Origin: Vibrio parahaemolyticus
GTDB taxonomy: Bacteria; Pseudomonadota; Gammaproteobacteria; Enterobacterales; Vibrionaceae
DNA length: 64,000 nucleotides
Reading direction: 5' to 3'
NCBI RefSeq assembly: GCF_900460535.1
Contig: NZ_UHIL01000002.1
Location: 310,001 to 374,000, forward strand
Of the stretch, positions 41,739 to 51,627 are shown in pieces; the first letter of the stretch is position 1; the number at the start of each line of letters is the position of its first letter. Under the pieces are notes generated by a model. It was not told the DNA's origin and ran no database searches. It saw only the letters and a list, made by a program, of their open reading frames with translations. The translations under genes were made by a program, and so were the position numbers.

Positions 41739-43919
41739 ATGAACGGAACTCATCCCAACAATTTCCAGATGAACAAAGTGGAACTGATTCGTTTTGGCCA
41801 TCACTTTAAAACGCTGAAAAAAAACTGGCTTAGCATTGCTGCGTTCACGCTTATATTCTCATTGACGTGCACATGGTACATCTACTCCAAAACATCCATT
41901 TACCAAGCAACAGCGACGTTATTGATTCAAGAAGAGCAAAAAAGTGCGCTGTCGATTGAAGAAGTGTATGGCGTAGATACGACCAAGAAAGAGTACTTTC
42001 AAACACAAATCGCTATTCTGAAATCCAACCACATTGCCGACAAAGTTATTAATGAACTGAATTTAACTCAACACCCTGAATTTACGAGCTCTGGTGGACT
42101 AAAACAAAAAATCGACGACATCAAAGCAGTCCCAATAGTACAAGATTTATTGAATGTTTCTCCTAGCCCAAAAGAGACATCACAATACTCTGAGTCTTAC
42201 TATCAAGCACTTCAAGCCTTCAAAAGAAAGCTTGAAATTGAACCTGTTCGAAACACACAGTTAGTGCGAATTAGCTTTCGTTCTGCCGATCCAAAGTTAG
42301 CAACAAGAGTCGCGAACGCGGTTGGTCAGGCCTATATTGATGCCAACTTCGAAGCCAAGCTCGTAGTAACTCAAAATGCAGCAACATGGCTGACTAATAA
42401 CTCTCAAAAACTCGAAGAGCGCTTAAAAAAATCAGAGCATGCTTTGCAAGAGTTTTTGCTCAAAGAAGGCCTGATTGATATCAACGGTATCGACGACATC
42501 TACGCCAACGAACTAGAAGAGCTTAACCGTAAACTCAATACCGCTGTCAATAAGCGCATCGAAGCGCAAACCCTAATCCAACTACTAAAAAGAAAATCTT
42601 CTCAGAATCTTGATAGCCTGCTGTCCATTGACGAGTTTGCCAATCAAGCTCAGATTCGTGATTTAAAACTTTCCGAAGCCCAAGCTGCGAAGAACGTTTC
42701 TGAACTGGCGCAACGTTATGGACCAAAGCATGATCGAATGGTCCAAGCGAAAGCGCAACTCGCCTCTATTCAAGAGCGAACTCAGCAATTGATTCGCGAA
42801 ATCTCTTTTAGTAAGCAACAAGACTTACTTGCAGCGAAAGCTCAAGAAGACATGTTGCGCGAAGAACTGGACAGAAAAAAGTCAGATTTCCAATCATTGG
42901 GTTCGCAAAAGGCTCGCTATGAGCAATTGAAACGAGAAGTAGAGTCAAACAAAGATCTTTACGAAGCTTTCTTAAATCGAGAAAAAGAAACCAGCGCTAC
43001 TAGCGATTACAAAAATGTGACCGCTCGCTTTACTGATAAAGCGATCATTCCACTGTTTCCTGTCGCGCCACAACGAATGAAACTGGTGCTTATCGCCACA
43101 TTCTTCGGTTTTGCTATCGCTTGTGCATTGGTGATCATTTTAGAAACGTTGCGAGAAGTCATCCGCACTTCAAACGACGTTCAAGATAAGCTAGGCGTGA
43201 CATGCTTGGGGGTTATCCCAATGGTGAAAAAACGTACCCTGCGAAAAAATGGGGTAAGTTATACCGCCTACTTAGATAAAGATGAAAAACTCTTTAGCGA
43301 AGCTTGTCGCTCTGTTCGAACGTCGTTGCTATTAAGGCTGACCAACACTAAGCAAAAGATCTTACCTTTTACTTCAGCGATTCCAGAGGAAGGCAAAACC
43401 TCCACCAGCATCAATATGGCGGTGTCCTTCTCGACTATGGAGAAAGTGTTGATTATCGACTGCGACTTGCGTCGTCCATCTTTAGCCAAACGATTCAATA
43501 TTCCTGAGTCCCAGCCAGGTTTAACCAACATATTGACGATGGATACCGCAATAAAAGATTGTATCGTTCGCATCGATGACGCCAATTTAGATGTACTACC
43601 TGCTGGGCTGATTCCACCCAACCCACAAGAGTTGCTGGCATCCAATCGCTTCAAAAAACTACTGGACCATTTTCAAGATAAATACGATCGCATCATCATC
43701 GATACACCACCACTGTTGTCGGTCAGTGATGCGCTCATCTTAGGCCAATATGCGAACGGACTCATCACAGTGATTCGTTCCGAGTCCACCAAAGCATCAC
43801 TGGTTAATGTCGCGTTATCTAAACAAATACAACACTCAATACCGTCTCTTGGCGTGCTTATCACTCAAGCAAAAGCTAAGGAAGGAGAGACTTTATATGT
43901 CCAGAAATACGCCTACTAA
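41739..43919 (+). CDS. cpsD: Chain-length regulator with BY-kinase domain (Wzc type)
   Basis: A 726-residue fusion. A Wzz domain comes first, with membrane helices near residues 30-50 and 440-465 and a long coiled coil between. A bacterial tyrosine-kinase domain follows: Walker A PEEGKTSTSINMA, Walker A' VLIIDCDLRRP and Walker B RIIIDTPPLLSVSD. The C-terminal tyrosine cluster is short (LYVQKYAY). It controls polymer length and export. ATG 41739 (AGG upstream) is preferred to a GTG overlapping the cpsC stop. Confidence 0.94.
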   Translation: MNGTHPNNFQMNKVELIRFGHHFKTLKKNWLSIAAFTLIFSLTCTWYIYSKTSIYQATATLLIQEEQKSALSIEEVYGVDTTKKEYFQTQIAILKSNHIADKVINELNLTQHPEFTSSGGLKQKIDDIKAVPIVQDLLNVSPSPKETSQYSESYYQALQAFKRKLEIEPVRNTQLVRISFRSADPKLATRVANAVGQAYIDANFEAKLVVTQNAATWLTNNSQKLEERLKKSEHALQEFLLKEGLIDINGIDDIYANELEELNRKLNTAVNKRIEAQTLIQLLKRKSSQNLDSLLSIDEFANQAQIRDLKLSEAQAAKNVSELAQRYGPKHDRMVQAKAQLASIQERTQQLIREISFSKQQDLLAAKAQEDMLREELDRKKSDFQSLGSQKARYEQLKREVESNKDLYEAFLNREKETSATSDYKNVTARFTDKAIIPLFPVAPQRMKLVLIATFFGFAIACALVIILETLREVIRTSNDVQDKLGVTCLGVIPMVKKRTLRKNGVSYTAYLDKDEKLFSEACRSVRTSLLLRLTNTKQKILPFTSAIPEEGKTSTSINMAVSFSTMEKVLIIDCDLRRPSLAKRFNIPESQPGLTNILTMDTAIKDCIVRIDDANLDVLPAGLIPPNPQELLASNRFKKLLDHFQDKYDRIIIDTPPLLSVSDALILGQYANGLITVIRSESTKASLVNVALSKQIQHSIPSLGVLITQAKAKEGETLYVQKYAY

Positions 43920-44709
43920 TCCACATGCGTCTTGGTATCAGATATTAAAAAGCCAAGAACGCCCGGTGCTGATATATCAAATGGGTAAAGTCGGCTCGAG
44001 TGCGTTAGAAAAGTCGATTCCTAACTCGATTCATTTGCATGACCTTATGGCGATTGATTCTAACAAGCAGATCTCTCCAGTGAGAGCGAAGCTGCATCAA
44101 CCAAACAAGCATTATGTAAAACGTCTGCTCAAGCGAAGCGTTATGAGCCACATGCTCAAACGTAAACAAGACGTGCGCATCATCTCATTGGTGAGAGAGC
44201 CGATTGGTAGAAATATCTCGATGTTCTTTCAATCTTTACCTTTCTGGATGGCAGAAAAATACCTAAATGACGACAGTGCAGTTCGCTCTGAGCGTCCGCA
44301 ATTGTTGCAAGAAGCTTTCGAAGAGCACATGAATCACCACTACCCTTTGGAGTGGTTTGATAATGAAATCAAAATGCTAACAGGGATCGACGTGTTCAAT
44401 AAACCGTTCGATCATGAAGCTGGTTGCCAAACCTACCAACAAGGCAACTTTTCTCTGCTCGTAATCCGAAGTGACAAGCTGAAGCAATCACCAGCTACCG
44501 TTGGCGATTTTCTCGGATATCCAGTTGATGTGGTCCACGACAACCAATCAAACAACAAATGGTATTCCTCGCTGATCAATGACTTCAAAAACAGCTATCA
44601 ACCTAAACCCGAGTTTATTGAGGAAATGTTGTCATCCAAATTGACGACCCACTTTTTTACTTCAAGTGAAATTTCCGAACTCAAACAAAAGTATCAAATG
44701 GCGCACTGA
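43897..44709 (+). CDS. NKWYS-family capsule protein, sulfotransferase-like, copy 1
   Basis: A 270-residue protein from ATG 43897 (GGAGAG upstream), overlapping cpsD by 23 bases. It has the P-loop-like VLIYQMGKVGSSALEKSI near the N-terminus, IISLVREPIGRNISMFFQS in the middle and NNKWYSSLINDFKNSY near the end, which defines the NKWYS family of putative capsular synthesis proteins. The QMGKVGSS and R-E/D-P blocks resemble PAPS-binding sulfotransferase motifs, so it may sulfate the polymer. That activity is inference. A related gene lies at 46978. Confidence 0.8.
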   Translation: MSRNTPTNPHASWYQILKSQERPVLIYQMGKVGSSALEKSIPNSIHLHDLMAIDSNKQISPVRAKLHQPNKHYVKRLLKRSVMSHMLKRKQDVRIISLVREPIGRNISMFFQSLPFWMAEKYLNDDSAVRSERPQLLQEAFEEHMNHHYPLEWFDNEIKMLTGIDVFNKPFDHEAGCQTYQQGNFSLLVIRSDKLKQSPATVGDFLGYPVDVVHDNQSNNKWYSSLINDFKNSYQPKPEFIEEMLSSKLTTHFFTSSEISELKQKYQMAH

Positions 44710-45761
44710 TGAAAACAAAAATTTTACACATCATCAACGACCTATCTCAAAATGGTGGGGCGCAAAAGTTCTTAGTGGACTTGGTGCTCGAGCATAATCC
44801 CGAGTATGAAATCAAGATCCTCGTGTTGTGTGCTGAGAACGACTATTTGGAACAACTCTCCGCACAGGGAATCCAATGCTTTAACTGGCAGACACTGTCT
44901 CTATCGGAAAAATGGTCACTACTACGCTGGCCAGATCTCGTTCACGGACACCTGTATCCCTCTATTTACCTAGCGCTGCTTGCGATCGGGAAAAAACGCA
45001 TTCAAACAGAACACTGCTCTTACAACCGACGTAGAGATTACCCTCTGTTTAAGTTCATCGAATATGTCCTCTATTGGGGTCACCACTATACCGTTAGCAT
45101 CAGTGAAAAAGTTCAAGAAGAATTGGTGAAGTTCATGCCTCGGTACCAACACAAGTATCGAGTTGTACATAACGGCGTCGACTTAAATCGCTTCCCGATG
45201 ACGGCTAAACAAGCCCACGATCTCAGCGAGAAAGCAACCATCAACATTGGCATGGTTGGCCGACTACATGAACACAAAGATCACGAAACGTTAATTCACG
45301 CCATCGCAAAACTGCCTGAGTACTACCACTTACACCTTGCTGGAGATGGAGATAGAAAAGCCTCGCTTCAACGACTAACTCAATCGTTAAACGTTTCACC
45401 TCGCGTGCATTTTCACGGAGTCGTATCCGATATTCCTCTCTTTCTCAGCGATATGGATATCTACGTGCAATCTTCCCACGTTGAAGGATTCGGGCTCGCC
45501 GCCGTAGAAGCGATGGCAGCAGGTTTGCCCGTACTCTCGTCCAATGTTCCGGGATTAGATGAGGTTACCGGCAGCTCAAAATATCTGTTCGAAGTCGGTG
45601 ATAGCAATCTGCTTGCGCAAAAGGTTGCAGAGCTATGCGAAGACGCGGCTCTTTACAATTCGGCAAGTCATTATTCCGTCAACCGAGCCAAACTATACAC
45701 CATCGACAAATTTCGAGAGGGCTATTATGGAATCTACCAACAGCTCTGTACCGATAAGTAA
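44709..45761 (+). CDS. Glycosyltransferase family 4
   Basis: A 350-residue GT-B enzyme. The N-terminal domain has HIINDLSQNGGAQKFLVDLV and LVHGHLYPSIYLALLA. The C-terminal donor domain has IGMVGRLHEHKDHETLI, LHLAGDGD, VHFHGVVSDIPLFLSDMDIYVQSSHVEGFGLAAVEAMAAGLPVLSS, including the E-x7-E motif. It adds one sugar to the lipid-linked repeat unit. Its start ATG overlaps the stop of the previous gene (ATG after CACTG). Confidence 0.93.
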   Translation: MKTKILHIINDLSQNGGAQKFLVDLVLEHNPEYEIKILVLCAENDYLEQLSAQGIQCFNWQTLSLSEKWSLLRWPDLVHGHLYPSIYLALLAIGKKRIQTEHCSYNRRRDYPLFKFIEYVLYWGHHYTVSISEKVQEELVKFMPRYQHKYRVVHNGVDLNRFPMTAKQAHDLSEKATINIGMVGRLHEHKDHETLIHAIAKLPEYYHLHLAGDGDRKASLQRLTQSLNVSPRVHFHGVVSDIPLFLSDMDIYVQSSHVEGFGLAAVEAMAAGLPVLSSNVPGLDEVTGSSKYLFEVGDSNLLAQKVAELCEDAALYNSASHYSVNRAKLYTIDKFREGYYGIYQQLCTDK

Positions 45762-46959
45762 TACCGTTCCACTCCTTGCAGCTATTACTCTGGCACTGTT
45801 TTTTGTCCCAGTGAAATTCGCTGTAGGTGGCGTGGCACTTGCGCCTTCCGATATCGCAAGTTTGCTTTCTGTTGGCTTAATCGCCTTGATCATTTTAGAA
45901 GGAAGAGCAAAGCAACTGTTGCATCCATGTATCGGATTCTTGGTACTGTTTACTGGATATGTATTTATCAATGGCTTGTTGAACAGAGTGCCTTTGGCCC
46001 CACTATTGATCGAAACCGTTCAGTGGCTAGCCATTCTTTGTCTACTGAGCTTACTTTACGCTTACGGAGCATTTGATGATGAGCGAGTGATGGTCTATTT
46101 CACCTACCTACTTTTTATCATCTGTGCGCTAGTCGCAGCATGGCACTTCGCCCAAGGCTATCAAAGCGGATTTAAATTACTCGGGGTCAGTAAATACGGA
46201 TTTGGAGTGTTGTGCTCGCTACTCTATTTGTATCGCGACAAAATTCGCCTGTTCCCTTTTTTAATGCTAGTTGCATTTGCGCTACTCGTTTTATCTCAAG
46301 AACGAAAAGCTCTGCTGGGCTTTTGTTTGCTGTTTTTTCTCGATCAGATTTTTATTAAAAACTGGATGCGAAAAACCATCAGTGAAACCTATACATGGAT
46401 GCTTCTCTTGGCGTTGGCATTTGTGGTTATTGGAACAGTCTCTACCACGCTCTACGTCGGTTTTGATGCTCTTGCCGATAAACTGGAGATCACTCAAGAA
46501 GACATTTTGTTTGCCAACCAAAGTGAAGCGCGATGGGTGTCCAACTTGCATCGCAAGCTGCTACTCGCAAACGGCATGGATATCTTAACGCAGCACCCTA
46601 TTTTAGGCGTGGGCGCCAAAATGCTGCCCAACTTTATGATCGATTACTTCAACTACGATGAATTAGCAATTTACACCCACAACTTTGTGCTCGATACCGC
46701 CATCGAATACGGTTTGCTCGGCATTGCGTTTCTGTTTGGAGGCTACTTTCTTTTCATCAAATTTTGTTTTCGCAGTATTGATGACAACAGAAAAAGTCTT
46801 TTACTCGCGGTTTACGCCCTCATCATGGTGTTCTTCGTTGCCGTAAATACCACCATCATTTTGATACTTTTGTTGCCAGTTATGATCAGTCGAAAACGAA
46901 CACAAGAACCTCAGACAGTCATCCATTCGCTGCCAGTCAATAAAAGTCACGAATTTTAA
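45727..46959 (+). CDS. Polysaccharide polymerase/ligase, Wzy type
   Basis: From ATG 45727 the protein has 410 residues and about ten to twelve membrane helices, with a larger periplasmic loop (about residues 265-325) and the motif LTQHPILGVGAKMLPNFMIDY...YTHNFVLDTAIEYGLLGI, typical of the O-antigen ligase/polymerase family. It would join repeat units at the periplasmic face. The first 35 bases overlap the end of the glycosyltransferase gene. Confidence 0.88.
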   Translation: MESTNSSVPISNTVPLLAAITLALFFVPVKFAVGGVALAPSDIASLLSVGLIALIILEGRAKQLLHPCIGFLVLFTGYVFINGLLNRVPLAPLLIETVQWLAILCLLSLLYAYGAFDDERVMVYFTYLLFIICALVAAWHFAQGYQSGFKLLGVSKYGFGVLCSLLYLYRDKIRLFPFLMLVAFALLVLSQERKALLGFCLLFFLDQIFIKNWMRKTISETYTWMLLLALAFVVIGTVSTTLYVGFDALADKLEITQEDILFANQSEARWVSNLHRKLLLANGMDILTQHPILGVGAKMLPNFMIDYFNYDELAIYTHNFVLDTAIEYGLLGIAFLFGGYFLFIKFCFRSIDDNRKSLLLAVYALIMVFFVAVNTTIILILLLPVMISRKRTQEPQTVIHSLPVNKSHEF

Positions 46960-46977
46960 TAATCAAGGATTTGATCA

Positions 46978-47811
46978 ATGAAATACTCTATCGCTCGACA
47001 ATTTGAAAAGAACCGAGAACTTCGGGCTGATAACTTCGTCTTGGTGTATCAAATGGGGAAAGTGGGCTCGTCATCTATCGAGCATACTTTGGAAGCGCGT
47101 AATATTCCGAGCTACCACATCCACACGTTTGACGATCATGAAGAATTTCACATGTACCACAACAAAAAGGATGTGAGTAAATTCTTCGATTTTAAAAATC
47201 GCGCGATGTACCGTTTGGTTCTGAATCAACGCAAGCGCATTTTGCAAAAGCGCGAGCAAATCAAGATCGTTACATTAATCCGTGACCCGATTGCGACGGT
47301 TTTCTCCCGTTTTTTCCAAGATTTGCATCTGCAATTTATCGAAGGCAAAAAGAACGATGCCATCCACCGCGATATGGAAGTGACCTACAAGCATCTCGAG
47401 CATTGCTTTGATAACTACATCAACCTGAACTACTTCGCAGATTGGTTCGATAACGAGCTAAAACGTAACTTCAGCATCGATGTCATGCGCCAAGAGATCG
47501 ATAACACTCAACCATTTTTTACGTTCAACAATGACAAAGCCAGCGTCATTCTGATTAAGTGCGAGCAACTGAGTTCCCTTGACAAAGAGATTGGAGACTT
47601 CCTAAATGTCGACAACTTTGTTCTTAAAAACAGCAATGAAGCAAAGAACAAATGGTATTCCAACATCCACCAATACTTTAAACAGCATTACGATTTTTCT
47701 AAGTTGTTTTACATGTATGACTTACCGCTTTATCGCCATATTTACTCGCAGCAAGAACGAGAAGCTTTCAAAACCAAGTGGTTAAAAACTCCAGGGACAA
47801 AGTCAGCATGA
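46978..47811 (+). CDS. NKWYS-family capsule protein, sulfotransferase-like, copy 2
   Basis: A 277-residue paralogue of the gene at 43897. It shows VLVYQMGKVGSSSIEHTL, IKIVTLIRDPIATVFSRFFQDL, a shared YFADWFDNELKRNF block and AKNKWYSNIHQYFKQHYDF. Like copy 1 it probably acts on the repeat unit, perhaps by sulfation; no activity is proven from sequence. It starts after AAGGATTTGATC at ATG 46978. Confidence 0.8.
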   Translation: MKYSIARQFEKNRELRADNFVLVYQMGKVGSSSIEHTLEARNIPSYHIHTFDDHEEFHMYHNKKDVSKFFDFKNRAMYRLVLNQRKRILQKREQIKIVTLIRDPIATVFSRFFQDLHLQFIEGKKNDAIHRDMEVTYKHLEHCFDNYINLNYFADWFDNELKRNFSIDVMRQEIDNTQPFFTFNNDKASVILIKCEQLSSLDKEIGDFLNVDNFVLKNSNEAKNKWYSNIHQYFKQHYDFSKLFYMYDLPLYRHIYSQQEREAFKTKWLKTPGTKSA

Positions 47812-48839
47812 AAAAAGTACTGCATATTACCGAAGCCTTTGGTGGCGGTGTTCAAACCGCACTGTACAGCTATGTACATTCATCTCGACATGAACCGTAT
47901 GAACACTTTTTGCTTGCTAGAGCGCGTCACAATGATTTAACCAAAGACAGCAATCACGATGTTTTTGCTCAAACGAGATGGGTGGAAGGTGGGCTTCTGC
48001 AGTTTGTGCGAGACGCCAATCAAACCATCAATGACATAAAACCCGATATTGTGCACTTGCACTCTAGCAAAGCCGGGTTTTTAGGTCGATTTTTGAAACT
48101 CAACCACGCCCGCTTGGTGTATACCCCGCACTGCTATGCGTTTGAACGAGAAGACATTTCAGGCTTCGCTCGCCAACTATACAGAGCTTTAGAAAAGGTG
48201 ATGCTCAACAAAATTGACGTGGTGGCAGGCTGCAGTCAGCGCGAATGTGATTTAGCCATTAGCATTGGAGCAAAACGAGCGGAACTGCTGAACAACTACG
48301 TTTCTTATCAAAGTGCGACGCGTGTCGGCCGAGACCATCAAGCAGCATTGAACATTGTTGTTTTAGGGCGTGTCGCACCACAGAAAGACCCTCAATTTTT
48401 ACTTAACACACTCCGTTGCTTGAATCGATTTGCGCTCAATCGCCAATTAGACATTACTTGGATTGGAGGAGGAGACAAAGAGCTAGAGCAAGCGTTAAGA
48501 GCCGAAGACGTACAAGTAACGGGTATGCTTCCTCGCGATGAAGTGGTTAAGAAACTGCAAGCCTCCGATCTCTATTTACATACCGCCGCATGGGAAGGTA
48601 TGCCTTTAACGATTCTAGAAGCCGCGAAGCTGCACCTTCCTATGGTGATTCGTTCTATTGGTGCCACAAAAGATCTCAACTATCCTTTTTTGGCGCAAAC
48701 ACCAGAAGACATGGCAAAGCAAATGACACATTGCATCAACCACTATGATGACATTGATTTTCGCCAATACACCACCGAGTTGAATGAGACGTTCAGTGAA
48801 GAAAAACAACGCCTCGCTCTAAACAACATTTACAGTTAG
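47808..48839 (+). CDS. Glycosyltransferase family 4
   Basis: A 343-residue GT-B enzyme from ATG 47808, which overlaps the preceding stop (ATGA). Motifs: VLHITEAFGGGVQTALYSYV, IVHLHSSKAGFLGRF, LNIVVLGRVAPQKDPQFLLNTL and DLYLHTAAWEGMPLTILEAAKLHLPMV with E-x7-E. It is the second glycosyltransferase of the operon. Only two are present, so with the initiating transferase the repeat unit may be three sugars. Confidence 0.93.
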   Translation: MKKVLHITEAFGGGVQTALYSYVHSSRHEPYEHFLLARARHNDLTKDSNHDVFAQTRWVEGGLLQFVRDANQTINDIKPDIVHLHSSKAGFLGRFLKLNHARLVYTPHCYAFEREDISGFARQLYRALEKVMLNKIDVVAGCSQRECDLAISIGAKRAELLNNYVSYQSATRVGRDHQAALNIVVLGRVAPQKDPQFLLNTLRCLNRFALNRQLDITWIGGGDKELEQALRAEDVQVTGMLPRDEVVKKLQASDLYLHTAAWEGMPLTILEAAKLHLPMVIRSIGATKDLNYPFLAQTPEDMAKQMTHCINHYDDIDFRQYTTELNETFSEEKQRLALNNIYS

Positions 48840-48848
48840 AGAAATAGA

Positions 48849-50156
48849 ATGTTTCAAACCATTCAACAAAAATTGCTACTTATGCCGAGTGGCAAAAAGA
48901 ACTTGCTGTCACTCGGCATGAAAACGGCGATCACCCGAGTTTTCAGTGCATTATTTGCCTTTTTGCTTACGCTCATCGTGTCGCGCACAACCGATGCATC
49001 CACTTCAGGTCAGTTTTTCTTCTTATTCAATCTCGTATCGCTCACAGCCATTATTTCTCAGCGAGGCTTTGACGTTGCTTTAGTCCGATTCAACGCTATC
49101 GCGTTTAGCAACGGAGATATTCAACAGCAAAGTGACAACTATTGGACGGCTTTAACTCGCAGTATCACATTTTGTTTCATGGCTGCCGTTACTCTATTTG
49201 TCGGCTTTTACCTGTTTCCAAATCAACTGAATCAAACCAACAGTCCAATAGTGGCGATTACGCTCGCGCTGATGTGCGTACCTTTCCTCGTATTAGGACA
49301 AACCAACAGCCGTGTTTTACAAGCAAGTAGAATGGTGGTGCCATCCCTATTCGCGCTTCAACTCGGCGTCAGTGTACTCATGGTTTTGTTCATTATTGGC
49401 CTGAGCACACTGCACTTACAAAACATCAACAGCCTAATGGCGGCATTGCTACTGGCCAGTCTGATCGTCAGTATTGCTTCAACGACTAAATGGTTTAGCT
49501 CTGGTCAATATCAAAAGCCGACCCCGACAACAAATATCGAACTGATCTCCTCTGCGAAGCAAGTGTGGATTGGCAGCATTTTCACCAATATCCTCCAATG
49601 GGGAAGCATTGTTATTGCTGGTTTTTTCATTTCTACCACGGAGCTAGGGTTGTTAGCAGCAGCGCAACGAACATCGCTACTGATTGGCTTTGTACTGATT
49701 ACCATTAACTTCGTTGTTGCCCCAATGTTCGCCTCTCTTTTTAAAGAGGGAAAGCTGGATAAACTGCGAAATTTAAGTCGATGGGCTTGTCGTGCAAACA
49801 TTGGCGCAGCTTTACTTCCTGTCTTGGTTTGCACCCTATTTCCTGAATTCGTCATGCAGCTTTTTGGTGATGAATTTCTTGCGGCAGCTCCGCTGTTAGT
49901 TGTCCTTTCTTTAGGGCAGCTGGTCAATATCGCCACTGGCTCGGTAGGATTTTTATTGCTAATGAGCGGCCATGAGAGAACGATGAAATACATCACGATT
50001 TGTTCAGGCACTATTTCCATCGCTCTTTTGGTTTTTCTTAGCCAAAGCTACGGCGTTCTGGGGGCGGCATGGGCAATGGCGATCGGCATGGCGATCCAAA
50101 ACCTTGCCGCGCTCTATTTTGTAAAACGCTATTTAGGCTTCTTTCCGGTGGGCTAA
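48849..50156 (+). CDS. Polysaccharide flippase, Wzx type
   Basis: A 435-residue membrane protein with about twelve helices. It begins with LGMKTAITRVFSALFAFLLTLIVSRTTDASTSGQFFFLFNLVSLTAIISQRGFDVALVRF, as in the Wzx/MATE polysaccharide transporters. It would flip lipid-linked repeat units across the inner membrane for the Wzy-type polymerase. It sits nine bases after the glycosyltransferase. Confidence 0.9.
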   Translation: MFQTIQQKLLLMPSGKKNLLSLGMKTAITRVFSALFAFLLTLIVSRTTDASTSGQFFFLFNLVSLTAIISQRGFDVALVRFNAIAFSNGDIQQQSDNYWTALTRSITFCFMAAVTLFVGFYLFPNQLNQTNSPIVAITLALMCVPFLVLGQTNSRVLQASRMVVPSLFALQLGVSVLMVLFIIGLSTLHLQNINSLMAALLLASLIVSIASTTKWFSSGQYQKPTPTTNIELISSAKQVWIGSIFTNILQWGSIVIAGFFISTTELGLLAAAQRTSLLIGFVLITINFVVAPMFASLFKEGKLDKLRNLSRWACRANIGAALLPVLVCTLFPEFVMQLFGDEFLAAAPLLVVLSLGQLVNIATGSVGFLLLMSGHERTMKYITICSGTISIALLVFLSQSYGVLGAAWAMAIGMAIQNLAALYFVKRYLGFFPVG

Positions 50157-50158
50157 CG

Positions 50159-50560
50159 ATGACTTCGACGATCGCACGTTTAGGTTTTATTTCTATATCT
50201 CTACTGACAATCGGCCTTTCTTTGTGGAAGAGTTCAGAGCTAAATCATGCCGTTTATCTGACTATGGAAAACTATGTTGGAGGCTCAAGCACGCTGCATT
50301 TTACGTTTAGCATGTTGATTGGTTTTCTCGCTGTGTTTACCTTCCCTCGCTTTACCCACGCAACCAAAATGGATGCGTTCGGGATTCGACTGCTGTTTTG
50401 CTTACTACTGATCATCTCGGCGGAAGAATTTAGCCAGTTGTTTATTGAAAGCCGTTCATTCAGCTTTGACGATTTGAGTACCAACTGGATTGGTATGATC
50501 CTAGGGTACTTTGGTGCCAAAGCGATTACCCTCTTTCGAACATCTCGCTCTCGTGCGTAG
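50159..50560 (+). CDS. VanZ-like small membrane protein, last gene of the polysaccharide operon
   Basis: A 133-residue protein with four membrane helices. Helix three ends LLFCLLLIISAEEFSQLFIESRSFSFDDLSTNWIGMILGYFGA, the VanZ-family pattern (E-x-x-Q...D-x-x-x-N-x-x-G). Its exact role is unknown; such proteins often close polysaccharide clusters. ATG 50159 follows the flippase stop after two bases. Confidence 0.8.
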   Translation: MTSTIARLGFISISLLTIGLSLWKSSELNHAVYLTMENYVGGSSTLHFTFSMLIGFLAVFTFPRFTHATKMDAFGIRLLFCLLLIISAEEFSQLFIESRSFSFDDLSTNWIGMILGYFGAKAITLFRTSRSRA

Positions 50561-50655
50561 ACTCACCGGCAGGTGACGCACCTGTTGTTAGGCAAACACC
50601 TTTGGGTTATTTGGGTATATAATCTTGCCAAATAACCCGGAGAAAAGAGAGCCTC

Positions 50656-50979
50656 ATGTCATCTCATCCAACAAAAATTACCTTTTTCGAATTTCTCACG
50701 CCATTGATCACTTCTGGCCAAAAGACCATCACTATTCGTGACGAATCAGAAAGTCACTATGTACCAAACACAGAAGTAGAAGTGTTCACGTTGGAAACTG
50801 ACCGTAAGGTTTGTGATATCAAAATCTTGTCTGTTGAGCCATTAAACTTTGATGAAATCAATGAGTTTCACGCAGAACAAGAAGCCATCGAGTTGCCAAA
50901 ACTCAAACAGTTGATTCGAGAAATCTATCCGGATATCGATAAGCTATTTGTTATCGAATACGAATTGATCAAAAAGTAG
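50656..50979 (+). CDS. yqfB: N4-acetylcytidine amidohydrolase, YqfB-like (ASCH fold)
   Basis: A 107-residue ASCH-domain protein. It matches E. coli YqfB in ITFFEFL...I..GQKTITIRDESESHYVPN (with the conserved Lys and Thr of the active site), FHAEQEAIELPKLKQLIREIYPDIDKLFVIEYE. It converts N4-acetylcytidine to cytidine. It stands alone between the polysaccharide operon and the nemR-like gene. Confidence 0.88.
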   Translation: MSSHPTKITFFEFLTPLITSGQKTITIRDESESHYVPNTEVEVFTLETDRKVCDIKILSVEPLNFDEINEFHAEQEAIELPKLKQLIREIYPDIDKLFVIEYELIKK

Positions 50980-50991
50980 ACCACAAAAACC

Positions 50992-51006
50992 TAGACGACT
51001 GGTCTA
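50992..51006. promoter_or_regulatory. NemR-type operator before the TetR gene
   Basis: TAGACGACTGGTCTA is an imperfect palindrome, 22 bases before the repressor start. The nearly identical TAGACGACCGGTCTA lies before the reductase at 51741. NemR of E. coli binds a TAGAC...GTCTA box, so this is probably its autoregulation site. Confidence 0.8.
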
Positions 51007-51027
51007 ATTCATCTTATAGTACCGCCC

Positions 51028-51627
51028 ATGAACGCAAAAACAAATGACACACGCCAACACATTCTCGACGTCGGGTACGAATTGATTGTTACCCGAGGGT
51101 TTACGAGTGTTGGACTTTCAGAGCTATTAAAAACGGCCGAAGTGCCAAAAGGCTCGTTTTATCATTACTTCAAATCTAAAGAACAGTTTGGTGAGGCAAT
51201 GATTCAAGATTACTTCAACAAGTATTTTGAACAATTGACTGCCCGCTTCACTAATACCGAGCTCAATGGCTACCAACGCTTAATGAGCTACTTTGAAGAA
51301 ATGGTAAAAGTAGAAGATGATGTCTGTAATGCAAACAAATGCTTGTTAGTGAAGCTAAGCGCCGAAGTGTCAGATTTATCGGAGCCTATGCGTATCGCAC
51401 TGCGTCGAGGCGCTGATAAGACCATTCAAGCTATGGCTGAGTGTATTGATGTCGGTATTCAAGATGGCTCTATCCCAAACGGTGATAGCGCATTGTTGGC
51501 CAGACAGATTTATTATCTTTGGAATGGCGCAAGCTTACTGAACAAACTGTATCAAGATCAGGAAGCGCTCACGCAAAGCCTGACCTATACTCAACATCTA
51601 CTGCAAAACACGCGTACTTGCCCATAA
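51028..51627 (+). CDS. nemR: TetR-family repressor, NemR-like
   Basis: A 199-residue regulator, the same length as E. coli NemR. The helix-turn-helix reads LIVTRGFTSVGLSELLKTAEVPKGSFYHYFKSKEQFGEAM, almost identical to NemR. The redox-sensing cysteine context is kept (NKCLLVKLSAEVSDLSEPMR; NemR Cys106 in CLTVKLSAEV). NemR senses electrophiles and HOCl. It should control the downstream reductase and GST through the matching operators. Confidence 0.88.
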   Translation: MNAKTNDTRQHILDVGYELIVTRGFTSVGLSELLKTAEVPKGSFYHYFKSKEQFGEAMIQDYFNKYFEQLTARFTNTELNGYQRLMSYFEEMVKVEDDVCNANKCLLVKLSAEVSDLSEPMRIALRRGADKTIQAMAECIDVGIQDGSIPNGDSALLARQIYYLWNGASLLNKLYQDQEALTQSLTYTQHLLQNTRTCP

